Source of the DNA: Ensifer adhaerens
Lineage (GTDB): Bacteria; Pseudomonadota; Alphaproteobacteria; Rhizobiales; Rhizobiaceae
Assembly: GCF_013283195.1 (NCBI RefSeq)
Contig: NZ_JABEKT010000001.1
Location: 1,214,795-1,278,794 of the forward strand
Direction: 5' to 3'
Length of the DNA stretch: 64,000 bases
Shown: positions 1-8,805 of the stretch, piece after piece
Position numbering within the stretch: position 1 is the stretch's first letter
How the letters are laid out: each line of letters begins with the position of its first letter
Program-made: the position numbers and the translations under genes
The notes under the pieces: generated by a model
Told to the model about the DNA's origin: nothing
Seen by the model: only the letters and a program-made list of their open reading frames with translations
The model's database searches: none

Positions 1-30
1 GCAGTTTGAATGTGTGGGGAGTGCCTGGGC

Positions 31-861
31 TTAGGCCTTGTTGCCGTTGCCCGACTTGTAGCTGTCGAACAGCGCCTCGATGTTCTTCTGATATTCCTTC
101 TGCATCTCCAGTCCGCTGTCGAACATGCTGTTCATCATCTGCGAGAACTGGGCGGCGGCAGGGTTCTCCGCAGCCGGCTTGGCTGTCGCGCCTGCCCCTG
201 GTGGCTGCATCATGTCCTGGAATGCCTTCAGGAAGGGATTATCGGCAAAGAAGTCGGGCGCCTTGGCAGCCTCTTCCTTCTTGCCGGCGCCGAAGAAGCC
301 CTGCATTGCCTGGGTAAAGGGATTGTCGAAGGGGTTGGCCTGCGGCTCCGGCTTCCTGGCAAGACCGGACGCCTCCATCCACTGTTGCATCATCGTCGCC
401 ATCGGGTTGTTGGCAAAGGCAGCATTCGCCCCGGCAAACTGGCCGGTTGCCTGCTTGAACAGACCGCCCATCAGCGTATCGGCCATGGCTGGCAGCATCT
501 GCTTGTAGATCTCCTGGCTGATGCCGGTGACCTGGGCCGCCTGGGCTGCGATCGCGCGCGACATTTCCTTGGAGCCGAAGAGCTGCCCGAGAATGCCGTT
601 GCCGTCGGCCATGCCTTGCGGCGTGAACGCCTGGCTGACGTCCTCGAAATATTTGGCATAGTTGCCGCTGGACATGGCCGTCAGCAGCGCGCCGAAATCG
701 TAAGGGTTGGTCGTGTTGCGCTTGAAGGCGGCGGAAAAGGCCGGCAGCAGTGCAGCCGTGGCCTTGGCCATCTGCTCCTGGGCAAGCCCGAATTGCCGGG
801 CCATCAGCTCCGTGGCCTGTCCGTTCTGTGCCTGCGTGAACATGTCAAAAAGCGGTGCCAT
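31..861 (-). CDS. DUF937-like hypothetical protein
   Basis: Protein of about 276 residues with no signal peptide or membrane segment. The N-terminus (MAPLFDMF, then GQATELMARQFGLAQEQ and an Ala-rich LLPAFSAA stretch) resembles DUF937 proteins, small helical proteins of unknown function. The second half is rich in Met, Gln, Ala, Phe and Pro, with repeated short NPF motifs (ANPFDNPF, DNPFLKAF), and looks partly disordered. I chose the ATG at 861 because the MAPLFDMF start fits the family; an ATG 39 bases upstream would add only a non-conserved leader. It lies 93 bases downstream of gshA on the same strand, so co-transcription is possible. The function is unknown; the family assignment rests on sequence resemblance only. 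Confidence 0.7.
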   Translation of the reverse strand: MAPLFDMFTQAQNGQATELMARQFGLAQEQMAKATAALLPAFSAAFKRNTTNPYDFGALLTAMSSGNYAKYFEDVSQAFTPQGMADGNGILGQLFGSKEMSRAIAAQAAQVTGISQEIYKQMLPAMADTLMGGLFKQATGQFAGANAAFANNPMATMMQQWMEASGLARKPEPQANPFDNPFTQAMQGFFGAGKKEEAAKAPDFFADNPFLKAFQDMMQPPGAGATAKPAAENPAAAQFSQMMNSMFDSGLEMQKEYQKNIEALFDSYKSGNGNKA

Positions 862-953
862 CCCCGGTTCCCTTCGGCCAAACGACGTATGTCGTTGCAC
901 TATAACGGGAAATGTGACGTGGGAAACCGCTTTTTGATCCCAGACTTACGGTC

Positions 954-2327
954 TCAGTACTGGTACTCGGCAAAGACCGGATCGACCGAGCCGTTCCAGC
1001 GGCCGTTGTAGAGCGACAGCAGATCCTCGGCGAGCGTCGCCTTCTTGGCGAGCACTTCGTCAAGCGGTGCCAGGAACTGGCTTTCGTCGATGCCGTCGCC
1101 GTTCAGCCGGTTGCGCCGCTTCAGGCCTCCACGCGAGATGAATACCGCTTCACGGGCGATATCGTAGAGGTTGCCGGTCCGGAATTTGGTGTTGAGTGCC
1201 TGGGCGGGGACCGCATCACGCAGGGTCCCGACCTCCTCGAAGGTCCAGTCGCGCGTCAGTTCTTCTGCGGCGGAGAGTGCTTCGCCGTCGTAGAGCAGGC
1301 CGACCCAGAAGGCCGGCAACGCGCAGATCCGGCGCCAGGGGCCGCCATCGGCGCCGCGCATTTCCAGGAAGCGCTTGAGGCGGACATCCGGGAAGAGCGT
1401 CGAGAGATGGTTGGTCCAATCGCCCATGTTCGGCTGCCAGTCGGCAATCTCGCCCTTGAGCGCCCCGTTCATGAACTGACGGAAGGTGACATGGGTGCAG
1501 TCGTGATAGTGACCGTCACGAACGACGAAATACATCGGCACGTCGAGCGCCCACTCGACATAGTCGATGAACCCGAAGTCTGGTCTGAAGGCTGCCGGCA
1601 GCAGGCCGGAGCGCTGGTTGTCGGTGTCGCGCCAGATGTCGCCGCGCCAGGACAGAAGCCCGTTCGGCTTGCCGTCGGTGAAGGGCGAGCTTGCAAACAA
1701 GGCGGTCGCCAGCGGCTGCAGCTTCAGCGACACCTGCATCTTGCGGCGCATGTCCTCTTCCGAGGAGAAGTCGAGGTTCACCTGGATCGTGCAGGTGCGG
1801 TACATCATGTCCAGACCCTGGGTACCGACCTTGGGCATGTAGCGGCTCATGATGCCGTAGCGCGATTTCGGCATCTGCGGCGTTTCGTCAAGCGTCCATT
1901 TCGGGCTGCCGCCGATACCGAGGAAGCGAATGCCGAGCGGCTCGGCCACTTCACGCAGGACGGCCAGATGCTGGTTCGATTCCTTGCAGGTCTGGTGCAG
2001 GTTTTCGAGCGGCGCACCGGAAAGTTCGAACTGGCCGCCCGGCTCCAGCGAGATCGCGCCATTGCCCGAATGTTCGGCGAGGCCGATGATGTTGCCCTCG
2101 TCGACGATCGGTTCCCAGCCGCTCTTTGCAGCCATGCCGTCGAGCAGCGCCTGGATGCTGGCATCGCCGAAATAGGGCACAGGGCTGTTGTCCGCCTTAA
2201 AGAAGGCGAATTTTTCATGCTCCGTTCCGATCCGGAACCGTTCCTCCGGTTTCGAGCCCGCCGCGAGGTAAGCGGTCAGGTCAGCGACAGAGGTTACCGG
2301 CGTCTGGTCGGTGGTATCTCGGGCCAT
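954..2327 (-). CDS. gshA: Glutamate--cysteine ligase (plant/alphaproteobacterial type)
   Basis: The 457-residue protein catalyses the ATP-dependent first step of glutathione synthesis in the cytosol, joining glutamate and cysteine. The segment FRIGTEHEKFAF near residue 31 carries the ligand-binding core of the plant/alphaproteobacterial GCS2-type ligases, and later blocks (GGQFELSGAP, FLGIGGSPKW, MMYRTCTIQVNLDF) are also typical. The length is normal for the class. The ATG at 2327 opens MARDTTDQTP. It is followed on the same strand by the DUF937 gene and preceded by rsmE after 145 bases. Rhizobial gshA genes matter for stress tolerance and symbiosis (family knowledge). The identification is secure. 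Confidence 0.95.
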   Translation of the reverse strand: MARDTTDQTPVTSVADLTAYLAAGSKPEERFRIGTEHEKFAFFKADNSPVPYFGDASIQALLDGMAAKSGWEPIVDEGNIIGLAEHSGNGAISLEPGGQFELSGAPLENLHQTCKESNQHLAVLREVAEPLGIRFLGIGGSPKWTLDETPQMPKSRYGIMSRYMPKVGTQGLDMMYRTCTIQVNLDFSSEEDMRRKMQVSLKLQPLATALFASSPFTDGKPNGLLSWRGDIWRDTDNQRSGLLPAAFRPDFGFIDYVEWALDVPMYFVVRDGHYHDCTHVTFRQFMNGALKGEIADWQPNMGDWTNHLSTLFPDVRLKRFLEMRGADGGPWRRICALPAFWVGLLYDGEALSAAEELTRDWTFEEVGTLRDAVPAQALNTKFRTGNLYDIAREAVFISRGGLKRRNRLNGDGIDESQFLAPLDEVLAKKATLAEDLLSLYNGRWNGSVDPVFAEYQY

Positions 2328-2351
2328 GAGCGTCTTCTTTTGCTTGAGCGG

Positions 2352-2369
2352 TTCCGCCGCAAGGCGGAA
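2352..2369 (-). other. Small perfect hairpin between rsmE and gshA
   Basis: A 7-bp perfect inverted repeat (TTCCGCC, loop of 4, GGCGGAA) lies in the 145-base gap upstream of gshA. No U-tract follows on the minus strand, so it is at best a weak attenuator or processing site in an rsmE-gshA transcript. Confidence 0.3.
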
Positions 2370-2472
2370 GTGGATGGTGGCTGCTTGAACCGTAATCAGG
2401 TGCGGTGCAAGTCAATTTCTTTCAAGATCTATTCAAAAAAAGTATGTGCCGTGCTTGCTTGCAGGCGACCGG

Positions 2473-3210
2473 TCAATGCCAATCACCGACCGTTGCCTGT
2501 ATGACGGCCATCGCCGCAACCGCTGCGGTATCGGCCCTGAGAATGCGGGGCCCGAGTGGGATGGCGGTGACGAAATCGAGGCTGCGCAGCAGGGTTCGCT
2601 CGCTGTCGGAAAAGCCGCCTTCAGGCCCGATCAGCAATGCCAGCTTCCTCTCCTTGATGCCGGTGAGGATCGGCAGTGGGTTCTGGCTGTCGCTGCCTTC
2701 GTCGCAGAAAATGATGCGACGATCCGCAGGCCACCCCTGCAGCAGGTCTTCAAGCCGCCGCGGCTCTTCCACGGTGGGAATGCCGAGCACGCCGCATTGT
2801 TCTGCGGCTTCGACGACATTGGCGCGTACCCGATCGAGATTGCCGATCTTGCCCTGGACATGTTGCGTCATCACCGGCTGCAACACGCCGGCGCCCATTT
2901 CCACCGCCTTCTGCACGAGATAGTCGAGGCGGCCGACCTTGAGCGGCGCGAAGAGATAGACGAGATCGCAAGGGGCCGGCTGCGGCCGGGTCTGCTCGAC
3001 GGCGGTCAGGATCAGGCGTTTCTTGGAGGCAAGCGAAAGCTCGGCCCGCCACTCGCCGTCACGGCCGTTGAAGACGAGAATGGAGGCGCCGTCCTCGTAG
3101 CGCAGCACGTTGATCAGATAATTGAACTGTTCCTTGGTCGCCTCCTGTGTCGAGCCGGCCAGAAGCGGGTACTCAACGAAAAGACGCTGCATGCGAAAAT
3201 TGGCGCGCAT
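2473..3210 (-). CDS. rsmE: 16S rRNA (uracil(1498)-N(3))-methyltransferase
   Basis: A SPOUT-class methyltransferase that methylates N3 of U1498 in 16S rRNA using S-adenosylmethionine. The 245-residue length is normal. The N-terminal PUA-like part (RLFVEYPL, then [13 protein letters not shown] segments) is followed by the C-terminal trefoil-knot domain with [13 protein letters not shown] near residue 190 and [13 protein letters not shown] near residue 217, both signatures of RsmE. It lies 10 bases from the start of the gene downstream in map order (the phosphate transporter reads toward it), so the two are probably co-transcribed. The start ATG at 3210 gives [11 protein letters not shown]; the internal Met at residue 7 is an alternative. 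Confidence 0.93.
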   Translation of the reverse strand: MRANFRMQRLFVEYPLLAGSTQEATKEQFNYLINVLRYEDGASILVFNGRDGEWRAELSLASKKRLILTAVEQTRPQPAPCDLVYLFAPLKVGRLDYLVQKAVEMGAGVLQPVMTQHVQGKIGNLDRVRANVVEAAEQCGVLGIPTVEEPRRLEDLLQGWPADRRIIFCDEGSDSQNPLPILTGIKERKLALLIGPEGGFSDSERTLLRSLDFVTAIPLGPRILRADTAAVAAMAVIQATVGDWH

Positions 3211-3220
3211 GGGAATACCT

Positions 3221-4726
3221 TCACATGAAAATGGCGGAAAGAACGAGATAGACGACGGCCGAAAGGGCGGCAGAGGCGGGAACGGTAATCACCCAGGCGG
3301 CAATGATCGTCAGGAAATGCGAGCGACGGACCAGGCGGCGACGGCGGACCTCGGCAAAGTTGGTTTCGGTCTGCTCCATGAAGTCTGCGTGTCCGGTCTT
3401 CTGGCGGACATATTCGAGCCGCCGTTTCGAGTGGCGGGTATACCATTCGCGGAAGAAGCCGACGCCGAAGACTGCCCCGACCGCCGTGTGGGTCGAGCTG
3501 ATCGGCAAACCCAAGGCAGACGCGAGCAACACGGTGACCGCGGTTGCGAGCGCAACGCAGAAGGCGCGCATCGGGTTGAGGCGGGTAATTTCCTGGCCGA
3601 CGACGCGGATCAGGCGCGGGCCGTAGAGCAGCAGGCCGATGGAAATGCCGATGGCGCCGATCGCCAGTTCCCAAAGCGGCGTCGGCGATGTCTGCGTGGT
3701 GATGACGCCATCAAGCGCGGAGACGATCGCTGCGAGCGGGCCGATGGCGTTGGAGACGTCGTTGGCGCCATGAGCGAAGGAGAGCAGCGCGGCCGACAGG
3801 ATCAGCGGCGCACGAAACAGCTTGCGCAGCGACTGGTTGCGATTGTCCAGCCCCTCCGATTGGCGGCGGATCCAGGGCTTGCTGAGGAAGTAGGTGGCTA
3901 TGCCGACGGCAACACCGAGGCCGAAGCCTGATGTCAACGAGATTGCGGCAACCTGAACCAGCGCGATCACGGCGAGATAGGTGGTGAAACTCCCGGCCGT
4001 CACGCCCAGAAGCACCGGCATCCAGCGTCGGGCCGATGCGATCTTGTCCTCGCGGTAGATGATGAATTCCTTGAGAAAGGCAAGGAAGGCGGCGGCAATG
4101 ACGCCGCCGAGGATGGGAGAAATCGACCAGCTCGCGGTAATGCCGGCCAGCGGCCACCATTGCACGCTGGACACGCCGGCAGCGGCGATGCCTGCGCCGA
4201 CGATGCCGCCGATGATGGAATGTGTGGTCGATACCGGCGCGCCGGAATAGGTGGCGATGTTGATCCAGACGGCCGATGAGGCGAGTGCCGCCATCATCAC
4301 CCAGACGATCGTCTCAGGGCCGAGAATATGCTCGCCGTAAATAATACCCGCCTCGACGGTCAGGGTTACCTGCCGGCCGGCCAGCATGGCGCCGGCGATT
4401 TCGAAGACGGCGGCGATCGTCAGTGCCGTCACCATCGACATTGCCTTGGCGCCGACCGCCGCGCCGACGTTGTTGGTCACGTCGTTGGCGCCGATGTTCA
4501 TGGCCATGTAGCCGGCGATCGCTGCTGCGGCGATGATGATCGGCGCGGTTGCCGAGTTCGTCACGAAGCTTGCGGCAAAGGCCATGCTGAGCAGCAGGAA
4601 CAGGAAAGCGAGGCCAGGTGCGGCCAGACCACGCATCACTTGCTGCGACGCCTCCTCGGCAAGGCTGAACTTGTCGAGGTCCTTGTCGAGCGTCTGCTTT
4701 TCAAGGCGCATGCGCGGCTTTGCCAA
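3221..4726 (-). CDS. Inorganic phosphate transporter, PiT family
   Basis: A 501-residue polytopic inner-membrane permease of the PiT family (low-affinity metal-phosphate:proton symport). Two copies of the PD001131-type signature are visible: [14 protein letters not shown] near residue 79 and [14 protein letters not shown] near residue 317. Signatures such as [13 protein letters not shown] and [14 protein letters not shown] support the call. The start is a TTG at 4726: reading backwards, an AAGGAG ribosome site sits about 7 bases upstream, and the next in-frame ATG is 5 codons in. A 9-bp inverted repeat lies just upstream. No PhoU-like pit accessory gene is visible beside it. The exact subgroup (Pit versus related permeases) is not decided here. 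Confidence 0.93.
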   Translation of the reverse strand: MAKPRMRLEKQTLDKDLDKFSLAEEASQQVMRGLAAPGLAFLFLLLSMAFAASFVTNSATAPIIIAAAAIAGYMAMNIGANDVTNNVGAAVGAKAMSMVTALTIAAVFEIAGAMLAGRQVTLTVEAGIIYGEHILGPETIVWVMMAALASSAVWINIATYSGAPVSTTHSIIGGIVGAGIAAAGVSSVQWWPLAGITASWSISPILGGVIAAAFLAFLKEFIIYREDKIASARRWMPVLLGVTAGSFTTYLAVIALVQVAAISLTSGFGLGVAVGIATYFLSKPWIRRQSEGLDNRNQSLRKLFRAPLILSAALLSFAHGANDVSNAIGPLAAIVSALDGVITTQTSPTPLWELAIGAIGISIGLLLYGPRLIRVVGQEITRLNPMRAFCVALATAVTVLLASALGLPISSTHTAVGAVFGVGFFREWYTRHSKRRLEYVRQKTGHADFMEQTETNFAEVRRRRLVRRSHFLTIIAAWVITVPASAALSAVVYLVLSAIFM

Positions 4727-4742
4727 TGGTGATCTCCTTTGT

Positions 4743-4767
4743 CACAGTGGCCACTACTGCCACTGTG
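4743..4767. promoter_or_regulatory. 9-bp inverted repeat upstream of the phosphate transporter
   Basis: CACAGTGGC and GCCACTGTG form a perfect 9-bp inverted repeat with a 7-base spacer, 17 bases before the TTG start of the Pit-type gene. It could be an operator or a leader hairpin. It does not resemble the Pho box. Confidence 0.4.
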
Positions 4768-4840
4768 GGACGCATTCAAGCGGAATTGATGTTGGTCTGC
4801 AAAGCTGTGCAAAAGGCAGCGGCAAGATCGCCCGCTGGGG

Positions 4841-5347
4841 CTAGCCGCTGACGACCTTCGGGGCGGGCGAGGGCGGCGTCGCCATTCGGCTGCCAAAGGC
4901 CAGGATGAGATCCTTCAGCGTCGGCTCGGCGACGCGGCTAGCGGCTTCCTGGTAGGCGACCCATTCCAGTTTCCGCGTGCCTTCCTCGGGGAAGTGCTTG
5001 CAGAGGTCGTCGACCTCCAGGGCATGCACCTGGACCTTGACCGAGATCTTCAGGCCGTGATCCATGCGCTTCTTGTAGAGGTAGTGGCCGGCTGCAGCCT
5101 TCTGCACCCGACCCTTCACGCCAGCCTCTTCGTAGGCTTCACGTTCGGCCACTTCATGGGCGCGCTTGCCTCGCATCGGCCAGCCCTTGGGAATGACCCA
5201 GCGGCCGGTATCGCGGCTGGTGATCAGCAGAATCTCGAGCGCCTTGGACTTCTTGCGAACCCGGTAACAGAGCGCCGCATATTGCATGCGCGCCGGTCGA
5301 CGCAGCATAAGCTGCACATCGGATGCGAGCCGGTTCAGGAAGTTCAA
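4841..5347 (-). CDS. NUDIX hydrolase
   Basis: Cytosolic hydrolase of nucleoside diphosphate-X compounds, about 168 residues. The Nudix box is clear: GWPMRGKRAHEVAEREAYEE followed by AGVKG, matching Gx5Ex7REUxEEXGU with one offset (K/R-rich start). The open frame extends upstream without a stop, but homology-like content begins at LNFLNRLASDVQLM. A TTG at 5347 preceded by an AGAGGAGAG ribosome site is the most convincing start; the internal ATG at MQYAALCYR is the alternative. The substrate cannot be told from sequence; similarity to diphosphoinositol/diadenosine-polyphosphate-type Nudix proteins is only general. Confidence 0.85.
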   Translation of the reverse strand: MNFLNRLASDVQLMLRRPARMQYAALCYRVRKKSKALEILLITSRDTGRWVIPKGWPMRGKRAHEVAEREAYEEAGVKGRVQKAAAGHYLYKKRMDHGLKISVKVQVHALEVDDLCKHFPEEGTRKLEWVAYQEAASRVAEPTLKDLILAFGSRMATPPSPAPKVVSG

Positions 5348-5551
5348 GGTCGTTTGCTCTCCTCTTAGCGAATCAGTGTTCCCTGGGTTTACCGGCCAGT
5401 ATGCCAGCGCAGCGTTGCGTGTAAATGTCGCGCCGCATCGGCTGCCGGATATGCGGCCAGCATCGCTGCAAACTGTGGTCCCTATGCGACAGAATATGGT
5501 GCTTCCGCGCCGGCCTTGCCAGCAGGGCGGCAACCGGGCGCTGGCCAGGCT

Positions 5552-6355
5552 TCAGCTCGCCTGGTCGCGTTGCTGCAGCCGCAGCCTTGCAATGCGTGCC
5601 CATTCGCCGGTGCGCTCCGCCTCGCGGGTGGAAGCGGCGACGAAATCGATATGGCTTTGGGCGGCGGCCTTGGCGGCTTTCGGGTCGCCTGCCATGATCG
5701 CGTCGTAGATCGCTTCGTGCTGCGAAAGCAGCCGGTCGCGCGCGCCGGGTGCATCGAAGACCGAATTGCGGTGAAAGAAGATCCCCTGCGTCAACAGCCG
5801 ATAGCAGGCGCGCAGCGTGTGCATCAGGATGATGTTGTGGGCGCTTTCGCCAATTGCCTGATGCAGCTCGACGTCTGAGGCCAGTTCGTCGTTGAAATCG
5901 CCATCGCGATGGGCGGTTCGCATGCGCTCGATGATGCGCGTGAGGATGTCGCGATCGAAATCCGTGGCGCGGGTCGCTGCCAGTTCCGCAGTCAGGCCTT
6001 CCAGTTCGCGGCGATATTCCAGATAGTCCTGCGTCGCCTTGTGGTGGCGGCCGATCAGCTCGATCAGCGGCTTGGAAAAGACTTCGCCGACGACATCGGC
6101 AATGAAGGTGCCGCCGCCGTGGCGGCTCTCGACCAGTCCACGCGTCTCCAGTTCCTTCAATGCTTCGCGCAGAATCGGCCGCGATACGTCGAAGCGCTTC
6201 GACAGTTCCCGTTCGCCTGGCAGCCGGTCGCCGTCGCGCAGGATGCCTTCGAGGATGAGAAGCTCGATCTGCTGGACCACCTCGTCCGCAGTGCGGCTGT
6301 GGCTGATGCGGGCATAGAGGTCGATCTGGTCTTCGGTCACGCTTGGGTCTCCCAT
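5552..6355 (-). CDS. GntR-family transcriptional regulator (FadR/FCD subfamily)
   Basis: A 267-residue DNA-binding regulator. The N-terminal winged helix shows GDRLPGERELSKRFDVSRP and ILREALKELETRGLVESRHG, the hallmark of GntR regulators. The C-terminal all-helical FCD domain has Asp and His residues (DVELHQAIGESAHN, LSQHEAIYDAI) that normally form a metal/ligand site for a small organic acid. The ATG at 6355 was preferred to one 18 bases upstream because a promoter-like pair lies at 6363-6391. It is divergent from the DUF3422 gene. The effector is unknown; the nearest metabolic operon (glcDEF) is 2.4 kb away and has its own divergent LysR gene, so I do not link them. Confidence 0.88.
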   Translation of the reverse strand: MGDPSVTEDQIDLYARISHSRTADEVVQQIELLILEGILRDGDRLPGERELSKRFDVSRPILREALKELETRGLVESRHGGGTFIADVVGEVFSKPLIELIGRHHKATQDYLEYRRELEGLTAELAATRATDFDRDILTRIIERMRTAHRDGDFNDELASDVELHQAIGESAHNIILMHTLRACYRLLTQGIFFHRNSVFDAPGARDRLLSQHEAIYDAIMAGDPKAAKAAAQSHIDFVAASTREAERTGEWARIARLRLQQRDQAS

Positions 6356-6362
6356 GCGCCGC

Positions 6363-6391
6363 AATCTAGGCATCGGCAGTCAACTGGTCAA
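6363..6391 (-). promoter_or_regulatory. Sigma70-like promoter of the FadR-type gene, possibly leaderless
   Basis: On the minus strand TTGACC (6386-6391) and TAGATT (6363-6368) are separated by 17 bases. Only 7 bases separate the -10 from the ATG at 6355, so the transcript would have almost no leader. No good ribosome site is visible before that ATG, which fits leaderless initiation. Inferred from sequence only. Confidence 0.4.
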
Positions 6392-6524
6392 TTTCCTTGT
6401 CCACTTCGCGGCCCTCACTCGCTGCGTCTGACAAAAGTCAAACTGCGGCAATGCGTCCTTTTGCTTTTGCTCATTCGGTTGATAAGAAAGTGATGATGAA
6501 CGCGTGAGGGGGACAAAGCGCTTC

Positions 6525-7799
6525 ATGGCTAAGGGAAGTTTTGCATTTCCGGTTGCGCCGATGCGAGCGCAGGCACTGGGCGAGGTCCATTCGCGGCCTT
6601 ATGCCCTGGTGGCGACGCCGCGCGTGATCTTTCAGCTCGCCTTTATGACCGAGGGCGGCTCGATCGTCGATCATGCGGTTCTGTCGGAACTGTCGCGTTC
6701 GCGCGGTATCGCCCCGCCCGGACGCGATGCCAACCACCACGCCATGGCCTGGGGGCAGGGAACGCTGCGCTGGGAGCGGCATACGGAATTTTCCACCTAT
6801 TTCTGGGACGGCCCGGCGCCGGACCGGTTTGGCGGCGAGGTGGCGATCCACCCGTTCGGCGATGGCTTTTCGCCCCCCGGTTCGCTCATCTCGGGCATTC
6901 GCCTCGAGATCCGCGCGGATTCGCCGGAGACCCGCGAAGCGATCAAGGCCTTCGACCCGACCAGCCTCTGTTACAGCGAGACGAAAAACGGCCAGGCGAT
7001 CCTCGTCACCGATTTTCGCCAGAACGGCGACGGCCTGACACAGATCCTGGTGATCGACCGCGGCATGACCGAGGCCGGCACCGGCGCGCTGATCCAGCGT
7101 CTGCTCGATATCGAAACCTATCGCACGCTGGCGATGGTCGGCCTGCCGCTGGCGCAGTCGCTGTCACCGGAAATCCGCCGCACCGAAGACGGCCTGACGG
7201 CGATCACCCAGCGCATGAAGGAGAACGTCCGCGAAGAGGCGGACGACATGCTCGCGGAGATCACGAGGCTTGCAGCCGATCTGGAAGCAGGGGCGGCCCT
7301 CAGCCTCTATCGCTTTGGCGCAAGCCGTGCCTATTACGGCATCGTCCAGGAACGCATCCGGACGTTGGCCGAGACGGCCGTTCCCGGTTACGAGACCATC
7401 GGCACCTTTCTAGAACGCCGGCTGGCGCCGGCCATGCGCACCTGCCAGTCGGTCGAAGAGCGCCAGGCGAACCTGTCGCGCAAGCTCGCCCGCGCCACAG
7501 CCCTTTTGCGCAGCTGGGTCGATGTCGAACTGGAACGGCAGAACAGCGCGCTCTTGAACTCGATGGATCGTCGGGCAAAGTTGCAGCTGCGGCTGCAGCA
7601 GACCGTCGAGGGCCTGTCGGTCGCCGCCATTTCCTATTATGTCGTCGGGCTGTTCGGCTATCTCGCCAAGGCAGTCAGCCACGAGTTGCCGATCGATCCC
7701 GGCCTTTTGACCGGTCTTGCGGTGCCCTTCGCGGTGGCTGGCGTCTGGCTCATCGTTCGCCGTATCCGCCACCATCACGGCGACGGTGAGCACAAGTAG
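6525..7799 (+). CDS. DUF3422 family protein (predicted membrane-anchored)
   Basis: Protein of 424 residues matching DUF3422, a family of unknown function found in proteobacteria. The N-terminal half begins with the typical LGEVHSRPYALVATPRV segment. The C-terminal part is mostly helical (long predicted coiled-coil-like stretch with REEADDMLAEITRLAADLEAG and VDVELERQNSALLNSMDRR) and ends in two hydrophobic segments (ISYYVVGLFGYLAKAV; LLTGLAVPFAVAGVWLIV). The architecture suggests a cytosolic domain tethered by a C-terminal hairpin. The ATG at 6525 is preceded by a GGGGG run; a GTG 21 bases upstream is possible. It is divergent from the FadR-type regulator. No function can be assigned. Confidence 0.85.
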   Translation: MAKGSFAFPVAPMRAQALGEVHSRPYALVATPRVIFQLAFMTEGGSIVDHAVLSELSRSRGIAPPGRDANHHAMAWGQGTLRWERHTEFSTYFWDGPAPDRFGGEVAIHPFGDGFSPPGSLISGIRLEIRADSPETREAIKAFDPTSLCYSETKNGQAILVTDFRQNGDGLTQILVIDRGMTEAGTGALIQRLLDIETYRTLAMVGLPLAQSLSPEIRRTEDGLTAITQRMKENVREEADDMLAEITRLAADLEAGAALSLYRFGASRAYYGIVQERIRTLAETAVPGYETIGTFLERRLAPAMRTCQSVEERQANLSRKLARATALLRSWVDVELERQNSALLNSMDRRAKLQLRLQQTVEGLSVAAISYYVVGLFGYLAKAVSHELPIDPGLLTGLAVPFAVAGVWLIVRRIRHHHGDGEHK

Positions 7800-7802
7800 C
7801 GC

Positions 7803-8702
7803 CTACTGCTCCCAGTAGGGAACGGGCCCGTAGAGCGTGGCGAGATAATCGATGAACAGGCGCACCTTGGCCGGCAGGAACTGCCGGCTCGGGTAAACCG
7901 CCGACAGCGTCAGGTTCTTCGAACCTTCCCATTGCGGCAGCACCTGCACCAACTGGCCGCTGCGCAGCTCCGGGCCGATATCCCAGGTCGAGCGTAGCGC
8001 GATGCCGGCACCGGCGATCACCGCCGCGCGTACGATCTCCGACGAGTTGGTCACAAGCGGTCCTTCGGGATGCCAGACCAGCGAGCCTTCGGGGCCTTCG
8101 AGCTTCCAGTTGTCGTTGTTGTGGGCGGGCAGGCAGAAATGTCGGGCGAGTTCGCCGATCTCGGTCGGCGCGCCGTTGCGGGCAATGTAATCGGGCGAGG
8201 CGCAGAGCAGCCGGCGGACCGGCGCGAGCTTGCGCGCCACCAGGCTCGAATCGGTCAGTTCGCCGATGCGCACCGCCATGTCGAAGCCGTCGGCGACGAT
8301 ATCGGTGAAGTCGTCGGTCAGCACGATATGCAGCTTGAGGTCCAGATGGTCCTTCATGAAGCCGGTCAGATGTGGCGCGATATGCATGCGTCCGAAGGAT
8401 GTGGGCGCCGAAATGCGAAGCACGCCCTGTGCCTGCGAAGAACGCCCCGAGGCATAGGCTTCCGCCTCCTCGATGCCCGTCAGGATACCAAGCACCCGGT
8501 CGTAGAAGCCCTGTCCCGCCTCGGTCAGCGAGATTTGCCGGGTGGTGCGCTGCAGGAGCCGCGTGCCCAGCCGATCTTCCAGCCGCTTGATGCGTTTGGA
8601 GATGACCGCCGGCGAAAAGCCGAGTGTCCGTCCGGCCGCCGACATGCTGCCTGTGGAAACGACGCGTGCAAAAATCTCAAGATCGCCTAAATTCGTCATC
8701 AA
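7803..8702 (-). CDS. LysR-family transcriptional regulator divergent from glcD
   Basis: A 299-residue LysR regulator. The N-terminal winged helix shows LEIFARVVSTGSMSAAGRTLG, then SPAVISKRIKRLEDRLGTRLLQRTTRQ, followed by the type-2 periplasmic-binding-like effector domain starting near residue 90 (GVLRISAPTSFGRMHIAPHL). It most resembles the CrgA/DmlR-type LysR branch. It lies back to back with glcD, 103 bases apart, with a T-N11-A palindrome between them, so it is the natural candidate regulator of glycolate oxidation. In enterobacteria that operon is controlled by the GntR regulator GlcC, so this would be a different arrangement. Regulation is inferred from position. Confidence 0.9.
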   Translation of the reverse strand: MMTNLGDLEIFARVVSTGSMSAAGRTLGFSPAVISKRIKRLEDRLGTRLLQRTTRQISLTEAGQGFYDRVLGILTGIEEAEAYASGRSSQAQGVLRISAPTSFGRMHIAPHLTGFMKDHLDLKLHIVLTDDFTDIVADGFDMAVRIGELTDSSLVARKLAPVRRLLCASPDYIARNGAPTEIGELARHFCLPAHNNDNWKLEGPEGSLVWHPEGPLVTNSSEIVRAAVIAGAGIALRSTWDIGPELRSGQLVQVLPQWEGSKNLTLSAVYPSRQFLPAKVRLFIDYLATLYGPVPYWEQ

Positions 8703-8714
8703 TCGTTGCCATTG

Positions 8715-8729
8715 TTTCCGAAATGGAAA
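8715..8729. promoter_or_regulatory. LysR-box-like palindrome in the LysR/glcD intergenic region
   Basis: TTTCC-GAAAT-GGAAA is a perfect 5-bp inverted repeat, and its inner part fits the T-N11-A LysR motif. It lies 13 bases upstream of the LysR gene and about 76 bases upstream of the glcD start. Confidence 0.45.
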
Positions 8730-8805
8730 AACTCAATAGCATTTGCGAGGGCGCAGTCCTAGTGGTAAAGAAAATGAACCAATTGACATCCGGGCGGAGG
8801 ATTTG

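Noticed and set aside
5552..6355. Assigning the FadR-type regulator as GlcC of the glycolate operon
   Set aside because: It is 2.4 kb away, separated by two genes, and the operon has a closer divergent LysR gene.
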